A stretch of 53,286 nt of DNA, from assembly GCA_023474025.1 (NCBI GenBank), contig JAMCYH010000111.1:1-53286 (forward strand), in the 5' to 3' direction. The stretch is from Deltaproteobacteria bacterium. Lineage in GTDB: Bacteria; Desulfobacterota; Desulfomonilia; Desulfomonilales; Desulfomonilaceae. The first letter of the stretch is position 1, and each line of letters starts with the position of its first letter. This document shows positions 42,918 through 52,574 of the stretch, in pieces. The notes below the pieces were generated by a model that was given only the letters and a program-made list of their open reading frames with translations, searched no databases and had not been told where the DNA came from. A program made the translations under genes and the position numbers.

Positions 42918-44135
42918 ATGGTGGGTAACTGGCTGTTAATTCATATAAAACCAGCATTCCTTGCATTAATTTTTGTAATCATACCGACGGTAATTCTAGC
43001 CGATGATATTAAATCATCTACAACCGACATCGTCAACGTCGAATCACGAAAAGATAATAAAGACCTTGAAAAGGCGTTGACAGACTCCAGTCCGATACCC
43101 GACTGGCTTTCGGCGGTCCTCAACTGGCTTCCACCTGAGAATCATGATCTTAAGACGGCCGCAGTTGAGGAAGAAGACCTAAGCAAAGAAATCGGGCAGA
43201 GTTTCACAAGTCCCAAAAAGCAGGAGCATCCCGTTCGCGATGGTATACCAATATCGTTTCATGGTATATTGCCATTATATACGTCCCCCAAAATTGACGG
43301 GGAGGGTGTTTGGGAAAGTAAAGACACCCCAGTAGGCTCAGATGGTACCCCTTTAGTTTACAAAACAGTCTATCGTCCTAGTGTGGAATTCCCAAACTCT
43401 GTGGTCTACATGGCGCTTTTTGATATGAGCCGACTCAAGCCGAGACTCTTCATTGGCCAAACTGAACCTGGTATCTACCAGATTTCGGATACAACCCCTC
43501 GAGAATCTCTCTCAAGAATAGTGGCCATTACAAATGCCATGTGGATGCAGCAACACGCGAGAGGCGCAGGAGCGATATTCAGGGGCAAGGTTATCTATCC
43601 TATGGTTCCAGGGATGGCTACCCTGGTGGTATACCAGGATGACTCAGTTGATGTGCTTGAATGGAGCAACGATATTCCGCTGTCAAGCGTTAAGGACGCT
43701 CGTCAGTTACGCCATCTGATTTTGAAAGACGGCAAGGTTGTCAACAAGGTAATAAAGAACGGAAAAGTAACTGATTCTGAAATAGGATTGGGTGGTTTTT
43801 TGATCGATAACGACGGTAGCAGCACAATGAACAAGGAATATTGGTACCTGGCGAACAGGACAGCGTTTGGCATTCGGGATGATGGCAACCTGGTTTTTGC
43901 CATGGGGCATCATGTTAGCACAAAGGATCTCGCTAGGGCCTTGGCCCTTGCAGGGTGCACACGGGCTATTCACGGTGACGCGAATATTCACAACATTGTA
44001 TGCAATTTTTATTTCCGTGATGAGAACAATAAAATTGTAAAACGGGATAGACTCTCTCCAGAGCAATTGCAATATACCATGAAACGATATGATCAGGGAT
44101 ACGCCAAAGATTTTTTTGCTTTTTACGAAAAATAG
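42918..44135 (+). CDS. phosphodiester glycosidase (NAGPA/DUF2233) family protein
   Basis: 405 residues. N-terminal signal or anchor (about 8-28). A linker of about 80 residues, then the NAGPA-like domain (about 150-395). Signatures are the strand pair VVYMALFDMSRLKPRLFIG, the block NRTAFGIRDDGNLVFAM, and LARALALAGCTRAIHGDAN, where the family usually ends with an Asp-Gly. Relatives cleave GlcNAc from phosphodiesters or act in exopolysaccharide surfaces; YoeB-like wall proteins are more distant. Secreted, probably envelope-related. It is 39 bp before the lysE gene, so probably one transcript. Confidence 0.75.
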   Translation: MVGNWLLIHIKPAFLALIFVIIPTVILADDIKSSTTDIVNVESRKDNKDLEKALTDSSPIPDWLSAVLNWLPPENHDLKTAAVEEEDLSKEIGQSFTSPKKQEHPVRDGIPISFHGILPLYTSPKIDGEGVWESKDTPVGSDGTPLVYKTVYRPSVEFPNSVVYMALFDMSRLKPRLFIGQTEPGIYQISDTTPRESLSRIVAITNAMWMQQHARGAGAIFRGKVIYPMVPGMATLVVYQDDSVDVLEWSNDIPLSSVKDARQLRHLILKDGKVVNKVIKNGKVTDSEIGLGGFLIDNDGSSTMNKEYWYLANRTAFGIRDDGNLVFAMGHHVSTKDLARALALAGCTRAIHGDANIHNIVCNFYFRDENNKIVKRDRLSPEQLQYTMKRYDQGYAKDFFAFYEK

Positions 44136-44174
44136 GATTTCGCTGCTCAAACAGGGGTGTGAACCCACCAGTTT

Positions 44175-44801
44175 ATGGCCATAGACTATTTTATCAAGGG
44201 CCTCATAATAGGTTTTTCTCTGGCGGTCCCTGTTGGGCCTATTGGTTTGCTTCTTATAAGGCGGACTCTGGCCCGCGGGAGAATGTCGGGTTTGGTTTCT
44301 GGATTTGGGGCGGCGACAGCCGATGGTATTTATGGGGCTATAGCAGGTTTTGGACTAACCCTGCTATCGAATTTTCTAGTTAAGCATTCCGTAATCTTGA
44401 GGTTAATGGGGGGTGTATTCCTCTGTTATCTTGGCGGGAAGATTTTTTTTTCGAAGCCTCGGGAGAAAGCCACTAAGGGATCAGAGAAAGGCTTGTTCGG
44501 AGACTATTTTTCAACTCTATTTCTCACATTGACCAATCCCCTTACTATTCTATCTTTTGCAGCCATATTTGCCGCTTCAGGGGTTGTAGTTGTGCCCGGA
44601 GAATATTACGGGACGGCTATGCTTGTTTTAGGGGTATTTAGTGGGTCCTCTCTGTGGTGGCTTATTCTCAGCGGTTTGGTGAGCTTTTTTCACGGAAAAC
44701 TTGATACAGGCGGCATTCTAATCGTCAACAAAATATCCGGAGCGCTAATTGCGTCCTTCGGTGTAATGATTTTTGTCAGTCTTCAAATTTGGCCTCAATA
44801 A
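44175..44801 (+). CDS. LysE/RhtB family exporter
   Basis: 208 residues with six hydrophobic segments. The N terminus IKGLIIGFSLAVPVGPIGLLLIRRTLARGRM holds the family element PxGP followed by a basic loop, here PVGPIG and RRTLARGR. TNPLTILSFAAIF in the middle is also typical. Members export amino acids or related solutes. It converges with the macro-domain gene (42 bp apart). Confidence 0.88.
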   Translation: MAIDYFIKGLIIGFSLAVPVGPIGLLLIRRTLARGRMSGLVSGFGAATADGIYGAIAGFGLTLLSNFLVKHSVILRLMGGVFLCYLGGKIFFSKPREKATKGSEKGLFGDYFSTLFLTLTNPLTILSFAAIFAASGVVVVPGEYYGTAMLVLGVFSGSSLWWLILSGLVSFFHGKLDTGGILIVNKISGALIASFGVMIFVSLQIWPQ

Positions 44802-44843
44802 ATTTCTTGGGGGGAACTATTGTCCGTGTTTTATCACCTTATT

Positions 44844-45356
44844 CTATAATTCTGCGAGCTGTTTGGCGTAAATCATCAAATCTCGGCCTGAGAAGCAAAC
44901 AAAGATGGCTCTTTCCATTTCAGGGAAACGCTTTAGTTGTTCGAGCGACGTTTTTAAGGCTATTTGACACGCCTCATTGATCGGATAGCCATAGGCTCCC
45001 GTACTAATGGAAGGAAAGGCGAGAGATTTAAGACCGTTTTCAGCCGCCACTTCAAAGCATCGTCTATAGCATCTACTGAGTTTTTGAGATTCTCCAGAAT
45101 GGCCCCCTCGGTAAATCGGACCCACCGTGTGTATTACGTGGCGAGCGGGCAAAGAATACCCTCTTGTTATTTTCGCGTCCCCAGTCTCGCAACCGCCTAA
45201 TGCCCTACATTCAATCAGTAATTCAGGACCTGCGGCCCTGTGGATCGCTCCATCCACGCCGCCACCTCCCAGAAGGCTGCTGTTTGCCGCGTTAACAATG
45301 GCGTCCACAAGGAACTTCGTTAAATCCCCCTGGGCCAAGCGGATTCGTTCCTTCAT
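44844..45356 (-). CDS. macro-domain ADP-ribose hydrolase (YmdB-like)
   Basis: 170 residues from ATG at 45356, which has AGGAGG seven bases upstream. Classic MacroD-type signatures: [30 protein letters not shown] (in pieces: DAIVNAAN and [10 protein letters not shown]), [18 protein letters not shown] and [12 protein letters not shown]. Such enzymes remove O-acetyl-ADP-ribose or mono-ADP-ribose from proteins. No sirtuin or ADP-ribosyltransferase is nearby. It follows the CBS-ACT gene by 37 bp, same strand. Confidence 0.94.
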   Translation of the reverse strand: MKERIRLAQGDLTKFLVDAIVNAANSSLLGGGGVDGAIHRAAGPELLIECRALGGCETGDAKITRGYSLPARHVIHTVGPIYRGGHSGESQKLSRCYRRCFEVAAENGLKSLAFPSISTGAYGYPINEACQIALKTSLEQLKRFPEMERAIFVCFSGRDLMIYAKQLAEL

Positions 45357-45393
45357 GAATTTTCCTCCTGATGTTACTGACACCTTGGATGGA

Positions 45394-46074
45394 TCAGTAA
45401 TATACTTCTCTCAGATTCAGGCGGTGGTCGACCATATATAACATCTTGGCCTGTTTTTTCAGTTCTTCCTTTAAGCTCTCCAATTTCTCACGATCGACAT
45501 TAAAAGCCCTTACATAAACATTTCTGTAACCTTCAGGGGCCAACTCGTACGAACTCAATATACTTATCAAGCGAGCGTCATAGCGTCGAATTATGTCAGT
45601 AACCTCCTTTATTGAACCTGGCCGATCTTCCAGCACAAAACCGAATTGTACTCCACTGTGGGATAGGCCAGTCAACGAAATCATCGCCCTAAAAAGATCG
45701 CTCTTTGTAATGACTCCCCTGATCTTACCCGATTCGTCAAGCACGGGAGCCCCGGATATTTTGTTTTTGAGAAGGATCTCTGCAGCTTCCTCGACCGTCA
45801 GGTCAACAGGCAAGGTTATGGGGTACCTGCTCATGATGGCCCCAACTTCAAGTTTTGACAACAGGTAAAGAATCCTTTGAATATCCAGCATTACAGCGTC
45901 TGATGGAGACGCCCTTTTAAGATCTCTGTCGGTGACAACGCCGACTAATTGACCGTCCTCCAATACGGGCATCATGCTGATATCGTTTTCGATTAACAGG
46001 TTTATAGCGTGCTGCATCGAATCATTCGTATTTACGGTAACAACGTTCACACTCATCCAGTCTTTGACCAGCAT
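45394..46074 (-). CDS. CBS-domain pair plus ACT domain protein (AcuB-like)
   Basis: 226 residues: CBS1 (about 7-60, [18 protein letters not shown], then [11 protein letters not shown]), CBS2 (about 76-130, [22 protein letters not shown], then [11 protein letters not shown]) and ACT (about 143-210, [19 protein letters not shown]). CBS pairs bind adenine nucleotides and ACT domains bind amino acids, so this is a regulatory sensor. In Bacillus, AcuB belongs to acetoin utilisation, but in anaerobes such proteins stand alone. AGGAGG precedes the start. Confidence 0.9.
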   Translation of the reverse strand: MLVKDWMSVNVVTVNTNDSMQHAINLLIENDISMMPVLEDGQLVGVVTDRDLKRASPSDAVMLDIQRILYLLSKLEVGAIMSRYPITLPVDLTVEEAAEILLKNKISGAPVLDESGKIRGVITKSDLFRAMISLTGLSHSGVQFGFVLEDRPGSIKEVTDIIRRYDARLISILSSYELAPEGYRNVYVRAFNVDREKLESLKEELKKQAKMLYMVDHRLNLREVYY

Positions 46075-46358
46075 TAGTTACCTCCTACCAGCAAACATTC
46101 ATCAACAATGTTTTTCACGATATACATCGCTTGGTCGGTGAATGAAAATTATATACCCGCCCGCCAGGCCAATTTCTCGAGGCACACGGCAAGACCCTGG
46201 AAATTTAACCGGAGACACCACTTAAAAACAGAATTTAATAAATGATAGACTTTAATTATATATCAGTAAACAAGTTTTTGCGGACAAGTAAGGACTTCAA
46301 TAGGTCATTTTCCCACCAGAGACAAATAAAAATACAGAAATGCGCTGGGAACTTGCTG

Positions 46359-48041
46359 TTATAGTTCCGAGCCACCTGATTTGTTTTTCAGTTCAATAAG
46401 CCTGAGTTCCTTCCGGAGGATTTTCCCTATTGCGCTTTTTGGAAGACTTTCAATGAACTCCACGTATTTTGGGACCTTGTATTTGGCAAGGTTCTGTTTA
46501 CAGTAATCAACTATTTCAGATTCAGTGGCATATTCACCCGGCTTTAGAACCACGAATGCTTTGACTCTCTCGCCGGAATATTCGTCGGGTATTCCAATAG
46601 CGCATGCCTCCAGGACCTTTGGGTGCGAGAAGAGAACTTCATCCACATCCCGCGGATAAATATTGTAGCCACCAGAAATGATCATATCTTTCTTGCGATC
46701 GACAATTGAGAAATAGCCTTCTTCGTCAAAAACAGCTATGTCGCCCGTCAATAACCACCCGTCCCGAAGAGTCATGGCTGTTTCATCCGGCCTGTTAATA
46801 TAACCACTCATGACTTGAGGACCTTTAACGCAGAGTTCGCCAGGCGTTCGAGGTGTAGTGATTTCCTTGTCGAAATCATTAACGTCCACAAGCTTTACAT
46901 CTGTATTGGAAAAGGGGAGGCCGATTGTTCCAGGTTTAGTTTTGGCTCCGTAAGGATTCACATGTGTGGTAGGGGAAGACTCCGTAAGACCATATCCCTC
47001 GCAAATCTGTTTTCCTGTCAACTGCTCAAATTTGTTGATAGTTTCCATGGGAAGAGGCGCTCCGCCTGAAAAACAGCCTTTGAGCGATGTTAGATCAAAA
47101 TTTTTTAGGTCAGGGTAATTAATCATGCCATTATACATTGTTGGCACTGCAGAGATAAAAGAAACCCTGTATTTCTGAATAGCCTCCAATATGATTTGCG
47201 GTTCGGGCTTCGGAATCAGCACATCTCCCCAGCCATAGAAAATCGCACAATTCATTGATGAGGTCATTCCAAAGGAATGAAAGAAAGGAAGACACCCAAT
47301 CACTGTTTCATTTCCTGGTTCGAAATCTGGGAACCATGCGTTAGTCTGTTGAACATTGGATGACAGATTCTTGTGAGTCAATTGAACGCCCTTGGAAAGA
47401 CCAGTGGTTCCGCCTGTGTACAGAAGACACGCCGTATCATTCCATTGACACCTGTGAACATATGTTGTTGAGACACCCTCCTTTACAAGATCTGTGAACT
47501 CAAATACGTTTTCTGATACAGGAGTTTCGAGATGCATACCTCTCTCTATTAAAGTGGGCAGATGGTTGAAAGGAGCAGGCAGATAATCACGAATATGACA
47601 CGAAATGATTCTCGTGATGCCAGTCTTTTTTCGTAGAGCGATCATTCGAGGCATGAACAAATCCAGCGATACCAGGAACTTTGATCCTGAATCGTTGAAC
47701 TGGTGTTCGAGTTCCCTGTCCGTGTACAATGGATTATTTGTGACTACGATACCCCCGGCCCTCACCGTTCCATAAATTGCTACTACCATCTGCACGAGAT
47801 TGGGCAGCAATGTGGCAACACGATCACCTGACTGAAGCCCGAGCGAGATAAGAGAATTTGCGAATCTGGATACCATTTCGTCTAGTTGTTTAAAAGTCAC
47901 CGTGGTTCCCTGAAATAACAACGCAGGATTGTTAGGAAATTGCGAGGCGCTTCTTGCAAGAGCTTCAGAAAGCGTAATTTCCTCAAGCCTAATTTCGGCG
48001 GGAACATCTTTCCTGTAAGATTTCAACCAGATTTTCTCCAT
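46359..48041 (-). CDS. long-chain acyl-CoA ligase (FadD-like)
   Basis: 560-residue ANL-superfamily enzyme. The AMP motif is LLYTGGTTGLSKGVQLTH, followed by GYGLTESSP, WLLTGDIAVFDEEGYFSIVDRKKDMIISGGYNI in segments, and the catalytic lysine near the end in KSAIGKILRKELR. It activates a carboxylate via the acyl-adenylate to a CoA thioester. It is 214 bp downstream of livF on the same strand; it may be a separate transcript or the end of the liv cluster. Substrate not predictable beyond fatty or aryl acids. Confidence 0.93.
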   Translation of the reverse strand: MEKIWLKSYRKDVPAEIRLEEITLSEALARSASQFPNNPALLFQGTTVTFKQLDEMVSRFANSLISLGLQSGDRVATLLPNLVQMVVAIYGTVRAGGIVVTNNPLYTDRELEHQFNDSGSKFLVSLDLFMPRMIALRKKTGITRIISCHIRDYLPAPFNHLPTLIERGMHLETPVSENVFEFTDLVKEGVSTTYVHRCQWNDTACLLYTGGTTGLSKGVQLTHKNLSSNVQQTNAWFPDFEPGNETVIGCLPFFHSFGMTSSMNCAIFYGWGDVLIPKPEPQIILEAIQKYRVSFISAVPTMYNGMINYPDLKNFDLTSLKGCFSGGAPLPMETINKFEQLTGKQICEGYGLTESSPTTHVNPYGAKTKPGTIGLPFSNTDVKLVDVNDFDKEITTPRTPGELCVKGPQVMSGYINRPDETAMTLRDGWLLTGDIAVFDEEGYFSIVDRKKDMIISGGYNIYPRDVDEVLFSHPKVLEACAIGIPDEYSGERVKAFVVLKPGEYATESEIVDYCKQNLAKYKVPKYVEFIESLPKSAIGKILRKELRLIELKNKSGGSEL

Positions 48042-48255
48042 AGCGCAACTCCTTTGTTACTAGAAAGAGTAAACTCGACGTATCTAAAGAAGAATCAATT
48101 GCATCACATATGTTGACACGACCGATTCTCAAAAATTGATTTATTTGAGGCAAGGTAGAGCGCCGACTTTTCGCGGCTTTTTAACGAGCTTCTTTCCAAT
48201 CGTTGAATCTGGATCTGCGGACGCATTATTTTCTTGTTGGTCACAGCCGTTGAAT

Positions 48256-49005
48256 CTAAAGGCCCAGATATGTTTTTCTTATAATTTCATCTTGCAGCAA
48301 GTCGGTTCCCGATCCTTGGGCTATGATCTTTCCTGATGACAACACATAGTTACGGCAAGTCATCTTGAAAACGGTACTCACGTCTTGTTCCACCAATAGG
48401 ACGCTTATTCCCGACTCGCTAATCTCCTCGATTTTCTTGAAGACCTCCGATCGCATTATAGGCGCCAATCCGGTAGAAGGTTCGTCAATGCAAAGAAGCC
48501 TGGGACGAAACATCAAAGATCGCCCTATGGCAAGCATCTGCTGCTCTCCGCCGGACAAGGCTCCGGACACTTGACCGGAGCGGCTGTGAAGAATAGGAAA
48601 CAGTTTGTAAACATTCTCCAAATTATTCTGAATCTCAGCTTTATCTTTTACAAGATAGGCGCCGGCGCGGAGGTTCTCCAACACGGTCATTTCCTTGAAA
48701 GGTCTTCTCCGTTCTGGACAGTGAATCAAACCTTTCTTCACAATCTCGTGGGCTGGCTTGTCATCAATCCGCTCGCCATCGAAGATTACCGTGCCTTTCA
48801 GGCTGATGTCTCCCCCTACAGTCCCTCTAAGGGCTTCCTTTTCCCATCCCACCAATCCGGTAATGGCCCTGAGCGCGGTGGATTTACCTGCGCCGTTGGG
48901 ACCCACTAGGCCGACCAGTTCTCCCATCCCCACTTCCATGGAGAGATCGTTGATAATCAATGCCCTGTCGTAAATGACGGTCAAATTGGATACTGTCAGG
49001 AGCAA
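48256..49005 (-). CDS. livF: branched-chain-type ABC transporter ATPase LivF
   Basis: 249 residues from TTG at 49005, chosen because AAGGAGG lies eight bases upstream inside the end of livG; a TTG at 49026 is open too. Walker A LVGPNGAGKST, signature LSGGEQQMLAIGR, Walker B LLCIDEPSTGLAP. An insert GWEKEALRGTVGGDISLKG after the first helix makes it slightly longer than E. coli LivF. With LivG it powers the transporter. Confidence 0.94.
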   Translation of the reverse strand: MLLTVSNLTVIYDRALIINDLSMEVGMGELVGLVGPNGAGKSTALRAITGLVGWEKEALRGTVGGDISLKGTVIFDGERIDDKPAHEIVKKGLIHCPERRRPFKEMTVLENLRAGAYLVKDKAEIQNNLENVYKLFPILHSRSGQVSGALSGGEQQMLAIGRSLMFRPRLLCIDEPSTGLAPIMRSEVFKKIEEISESGISVLLVEQDVSTVFKMTCRNYVLSSGKIIAQGSGTDLLQDEIIRKTYLGL

Positions 49006-49006
49006 C

Positions 49007-49774
49007 CTAAATGCCTCCTTCCCCAAAATAAGCCTCGATCACATGAGGGTTCTGCACAACCTCGTCCGGCTTGCCATCGGCAATAAGGGTACCGAAACTA
49101 AGCGCCAAGATGCGGTCTGCAATCTTCATCAGTTGCTGCAACTTGTGCTCCACAATGATCATCGACGGGCCCTCACTATGCAGCCGGCCAAATCGCCCTC
49201 CTTTGTGCAATCTCTTGATGGACTTCGCCATTAGGTCTGTTTCAAGCGGACTGAGACCGCCAAACGGCTCATCCAGGAGGAGCAATTCAGGTTCGGTCCC
49301 TATGGCACGTGCGATTTCAAGGCGTTTCAGGTCTCCCTGAGACAATGTGGAAGCCTTCTCTAGCGCCATATCAGAAATGCCGGCAAATTCCAAAGCATCC
49401 ATTGCCTTTGCTTCAATGCGTTTCACCCATTCTCCTCTCTTCATGGCTCGTGGGCACATGCAGGAAACCATAACATTGGCAATGATCGGCAACCGGCGAA
49501 AAGGTCGCATGTTCTGGAACGTGCAGGCGATTCCCAAGTTCACAATATCCCAAGTCTTGAGACCACTGATGTTTTTGCCTTTGAAACGGATACTCCCGAA
49601 ACTGGGTTTAAGAATCCCCATGATCAACCGAAGTAGGGTTGTTTTCCCCGCTCCATTGGGCCCGATGAGGCCGACTATTTCGTGTTGGTTCAACTGAAAA
49701 CTAACATTGTTGGTTACGTGTAGCCCGCCGAAGCTCTTTCCCAGACCCACAATTTCGAGCAAAGATTCGGCCAT
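49007..49774 (-). CDS. livG: branched-chain-type ABC transporter ATPase LivG
   Basis: 255 residues. Walker A LIGPNGAGKTTLLRL, the LivG-typical ACTFQNMRPFRRLPIIANV, signature LSQGDLKRLEIARA, Walker B LLLLDEPFGGLSP and switch His in IIVEHKLQQLM. The signature reads LSQGD, a variation of LSGGQ that occurs in this subfamily. It starts one base after the ligase stop (TGACATG), with GAGGAG inside the ligase end, so the genes are coupled. Confidence 0.94.
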   Translation of the reverse strand: MAESLLEIVGLGKSFGGLHVTNNVSFQLNQHEIVGLIGPNGAGKTTLLRLIMGILKPSFGSIRFKGKNISGLKTWDIVNLGIACTFQNMRPFRRLPIIANVMVSCMCPRAMKRGEWVKRIEAKAMDALEFAGISDMALEKASTLSQGDLKRLEIARAIGTEPELLLLDEPFGGLSPLETDLMAKSIKRLHKGGRFGRLHSEGPSMIIVEHKLQQLMKIADRILALSFGTLIADGKPDEVVQNPHVIEAYFGEGGI

Positions 49775-49775
49775 G

Positions 49776-51488
49776 TCAGCTCTCCTCGGCCTCTTCCCGC
49801 AATTCTCGGCGAGACACTTTCCCTACATCTGTCTTGGGCAGCTCTCCCCTGATTTCGACAATTTTGGGAACCTTATAATGAGCCAGGTTTTCTCGGCAAT
49901 AGGAGATGATGTCGTCCTCGGAAATTTTCCCTCTGGCTTCGGTTTGCAGAACTACATAGGCCTTTATCAATGCCCCTACTTTCGGATCGGGCACTCCTAC
50001 GACCCCTGCAGCCTTAATTTGCGGATGATTGTACAATACTTCCTCAACATGTCGGGCAAACACCGCATAACCCTTGTATTTAATCAAGTCCCGTTTTCTA
50101 TCGAAGAAATGAAAATACCCTTCGTCATCCATGCTGGCCAAATCGCCGGTTCTCAACCATTGGCGCCCGTTGATTTCAATTAGTGAACTTGCGGTTTCTT
50201 CGGGCCGATTCCAGTACCCTTGCATTACGTTGGGTCCACTCACAATGAGTTCGCCGACCTCACCAACAGGGACGAAGTCAAGCCCTTCATGATCGATTAT
50301 CGCCGCGTTTATATTGGGAATAGGCAGGCCAAAAGAACCCGCCTTGGGTCTATGAACAGGATTCGCGTGGCTGAGTGATGTGGTCTCGGTCATGCCGTAC
50401 CCTTCCATAATTTTGGTTTCAGTCCTGCGCTGCCAGCCTTTCACCGTTGATTCATGGAGGGTGTCCGCCCCGCAAGCGATCATTTTAAGCCGTTTCCAAT
50501 TCACACGATCGGTTTTTTCGTATTCCTTAAGGTACTCGAATATGGTAGGCACACCATAAAAAACTGACGCCTTGTATAGCTCGGTTGCAGAAAGAATATC
50601 GTCTATGTCAGGGGTAGTCAGTAACACGACCGTCCCCCCTTGGAGCAACGAGCATAACATAATGATCACCTGCCCGTATATGTGAAAAAAAGGCAGAAAA
50701 GCGATGATAACGTCTCCACCGGGGGTCATGATACCTTGCCAGAACGCGAGAGCCTGAGCCTGACAGGCGACCAGGTTCCTATGTGTCAAGATGGCCGCCT
50801 TCGGAAGTCCCGTAGTCCCGCCCGTGTATGGAAGCACAGCGACATCTTCATCAGGTGTAATGTTGGTTTGGGGCGGCTCAGGAGGGTATTTCTTGATAAG
50901 TTCCTGGAATTGGTGGACCCCCTCCATTTTCATTATCCTGGAACTTGGCCCCTGCATTTCCTGATAGACTTTTCCAAGAGCGCCTTTCCCGACAAGTTTC
51001 TTGAACCAGGGCAAATATTCACTGATATTGGTCAAAATGACGTTGCTGATTTTAACACCGCTTCTTTCGACATTATTGTACAAAATGTCCTGACAGACCA
51101 CTGTCTTTGCGCCACTGTCCATAAGTTGATGCTTGACTTCTTGGCTTGTATACACGGGGCTTATCGGCGTCACGACAGCCCCGAGTTTGAGGGTCGCGAC
51201 GTATGCGATCACGTACTGGGGGCAGTTCAGCAGATGGAGCGCCACAGTGTCCCCTTTTGCGACACCTAAGTCCGCCAGAGCGGTAGCAAACCGGTCCACG
51301 AGTTGTCTCAATTCCCCGTAGGTGATCTTTTTGCCATAAAAAACAAGAGCTTCCTTTTTAGAGTATGTTTCTGTTGCAGCGTCAAACAACTGTGGAATGG
51401 ATTTCTTCGGGACGTCGACATCGGCCGGCACTCCTTTTGGGTAATGACTCAACCATGGCCTGGACAAGTACGTTTCTTTGGGATCCAT
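49776..51488 (-). CDS. acyl-CoA ligase embedded in the liv cluster
   Basis: 570 residues from ATG at 51488 (an upstream in-frame start at 51554 overlaps livM and is unlikely). AMP motif LPYTGGTTGLPKAAILTH, GYGMTETTSLSHANP, LRTGDLASMDDEGYFHFFDR and C-terminal KTDVGKVSRRELR. The position between livM and livG is conserved enough in context to suggest that the transporter substrate is a carboxylic acid converted at once to its CoA ester, for example an aromatic or branched acid. About 35% like the ligase at 46359 by eye in shared motifs, so not a recent duplicate. Confidence 0.93.
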   Translation of the reverse strand: MDPKETYLSRPWLSHYPKGVPADVDVPKKSIPQLFDAATETYSKKEALVFYGKKITYGELRQLVDRFATALADLGVAKGDTVALHLLNCPQYVIAYVATLKLGAVVTPISPVYTSQEVKHQLMDSGAKTVVCQDILYNNVERSGVKISNVILTNISEYLPWFKKLVGKGALGKVYQEMQGPSSRIMKMEGVHQFQELIKKYPPEPPQTNITPDEDVAVLPYTGGTTGLPKAAILTHRNLVACQAQALAFWQGIMTPGGDVIIAFLPFFHIYGQVIIMLCSLLQGGTVVLLTTPDIDDILSATELYKASVFYGVPTIFEYLKEYEKTDRVNWKRLKMIACGADTLHESTVKGWQRRTETKIMEGYGMTETTSLSHANPVHRPKAGSFGLPIPNINAAIIDHEGLDFVPVGEVGELIVSGPNVMQGYWNRPEETASSLIEINGRQWLRTGDLASMDDEGYFHFFDRKRDLIKYKGYAVFARHVEEVLYNHPQIKAAGVVGVPDPKVGALIKAYVVLQTEARGKISEDDIISYCRENLAHYKVPKIVEIRGELPKTDVGKVSRRELREEAEES

Positions 51489-51532
51489 TGATTTTGCCCC
51501 ACAAAAATTGACTTGATATGGACAAAGGTCCG

Positions 51533-52573
51533 TTAATCGAGAGAAGCTGCGCAAATTCTACAATTTTTACGAGTGGCGATGCTTCTCACCTTGCACCTTG
51601 GGCATTCCTTTTCGATTTTGTTACGAATCCAGGGGATAAGGCCTTCCGGCATATAAATAAGTGTCAACAAAACCAGGACAGCGAAGACCAACATGCGAGC
51701 CCTGGGAAGTATTCTGAGGAATTCCGCCAACGGAAACAGTATGAACACTCCCGCGACTGGCCCATATATGGAGACAATGCCGCCGAAGACCGACCAAATG
51801 ATCACCTGAAAGGACAGGGCGACTTCCAGTGTAGAGGGTCCAACAGTCCTCATGATGTGCGCATATAACCCACCGGCGATTCCTGCGAAAAAGCCACTCA
51901 AACAGAACGCCAGGAGTTTGTAGCGGGTCGTGTTGATGCCTCCAGCCCTCACAGCGAGTTCGTCTTCACGGATAGCATGAAGCAGGATCCCAGTATTGGA
52001 ATCGGTAATCTTCCACATGACGGTAGTCAGGACGAGCATCAAGACGATCGTGATATAGTAATCATAAACTCTTGATGAAGATAGACGGTCCAAGCCCGAG
52101 ATTCCCAGTTCGCCACCAGTAATCTCGGGCAGAGCAAAAATCAACCCCGTAAGGATGATGGGAAAGGCCAGAGTGGTGAGAGCGAGGTACGTACCCCTCA
52201 ATCTGAGACAGGGGATGCCCACAATCAGGCCCGTCAGGACACCTGCAATAGCCGCCAACGGAATACTCAGGAAGTTAGGTACCTTGGCGTACACGTTTAT
52301 GAGGCCGCTTGTATATGCGGCAACCCCAAAAAAAAGAGCATGTCCGAAATTGACTTGGCCTGTGAAACCGGAAAGCAGGTCCCAACTTGCGGCAAAAATC
52401 GAGAAAATCGCGGTCAGGATAAGGACCCAAAGCAAATACGGATCCTGGGTGAAAACCGGCACGAGCAAGAGCGCCACCACAAATACCAGTAGGGCCACTC
52501 GACTGGGAAGGACCAGTACTTCACACTTGAACAATGTGAACATTTTTCTGATGTAAAACCAGATGAATCCCAT
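51533..52573 (-). CDS. livM: branched-chain-type ABC permease LivM with zinc-ribbon-like tail
   Basis: 346 residues from ATG at 52573, three bases behind the livH stop. Ten or so membrane spans; family elements are SGFTGQVNFGHALFFGVAAYTSG, LRLRGTYLALTTLAFP and the cytoplasmic AIREDELAVRAGGINTTRYKLLAF. After the last span (ending about 305) comes a tail with C324, C327, C338 and C341 (CX2CX10CX2C), a treble-clef or ribbon-like zinc pattern. LivM proteins normally end soon after the last helix, so the tail is unusual. Confidence 0.92.
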   Translation of the reverse strand: MGFIWFYIRKMFTLFKCEVLVLPSRVALLVFVVALLLVPVFTQDPYLLWVLILTAIFSIFAASWDLLSGFTGQVNFGHALFFGVAAYTSGLINVYAKVPNFLSIPLAAIAGVLTGLIVGIPCLRLRGTYLALTTLAFPIILTGLIFALPEITGGELGISGLDRLSSSRVYDYYITIVLMLVLTTVMWKITDSNTGILLHAIREDELAVRAGGINTTRYKLLAFCLSGFFAGIAGGLYAHIMRTVGPSTLEVALSFQVIIWSVFGGIVSIYGPVAGVFILFPLAEFLRILPRARMLVFAVLVLLTLIYMPEGLIPWIRNKIEKECPRCKVRSIATRKNCRICAASLD

Positions 52574-52574
52574 T

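Noticed and set aside
43707-44168. 153-residue minus-strand ORF opposite the phosphodiester glycosidase gene
   Set aside because: No recognisable motif and fully overlapped by the conserved NAGPA-like domain.
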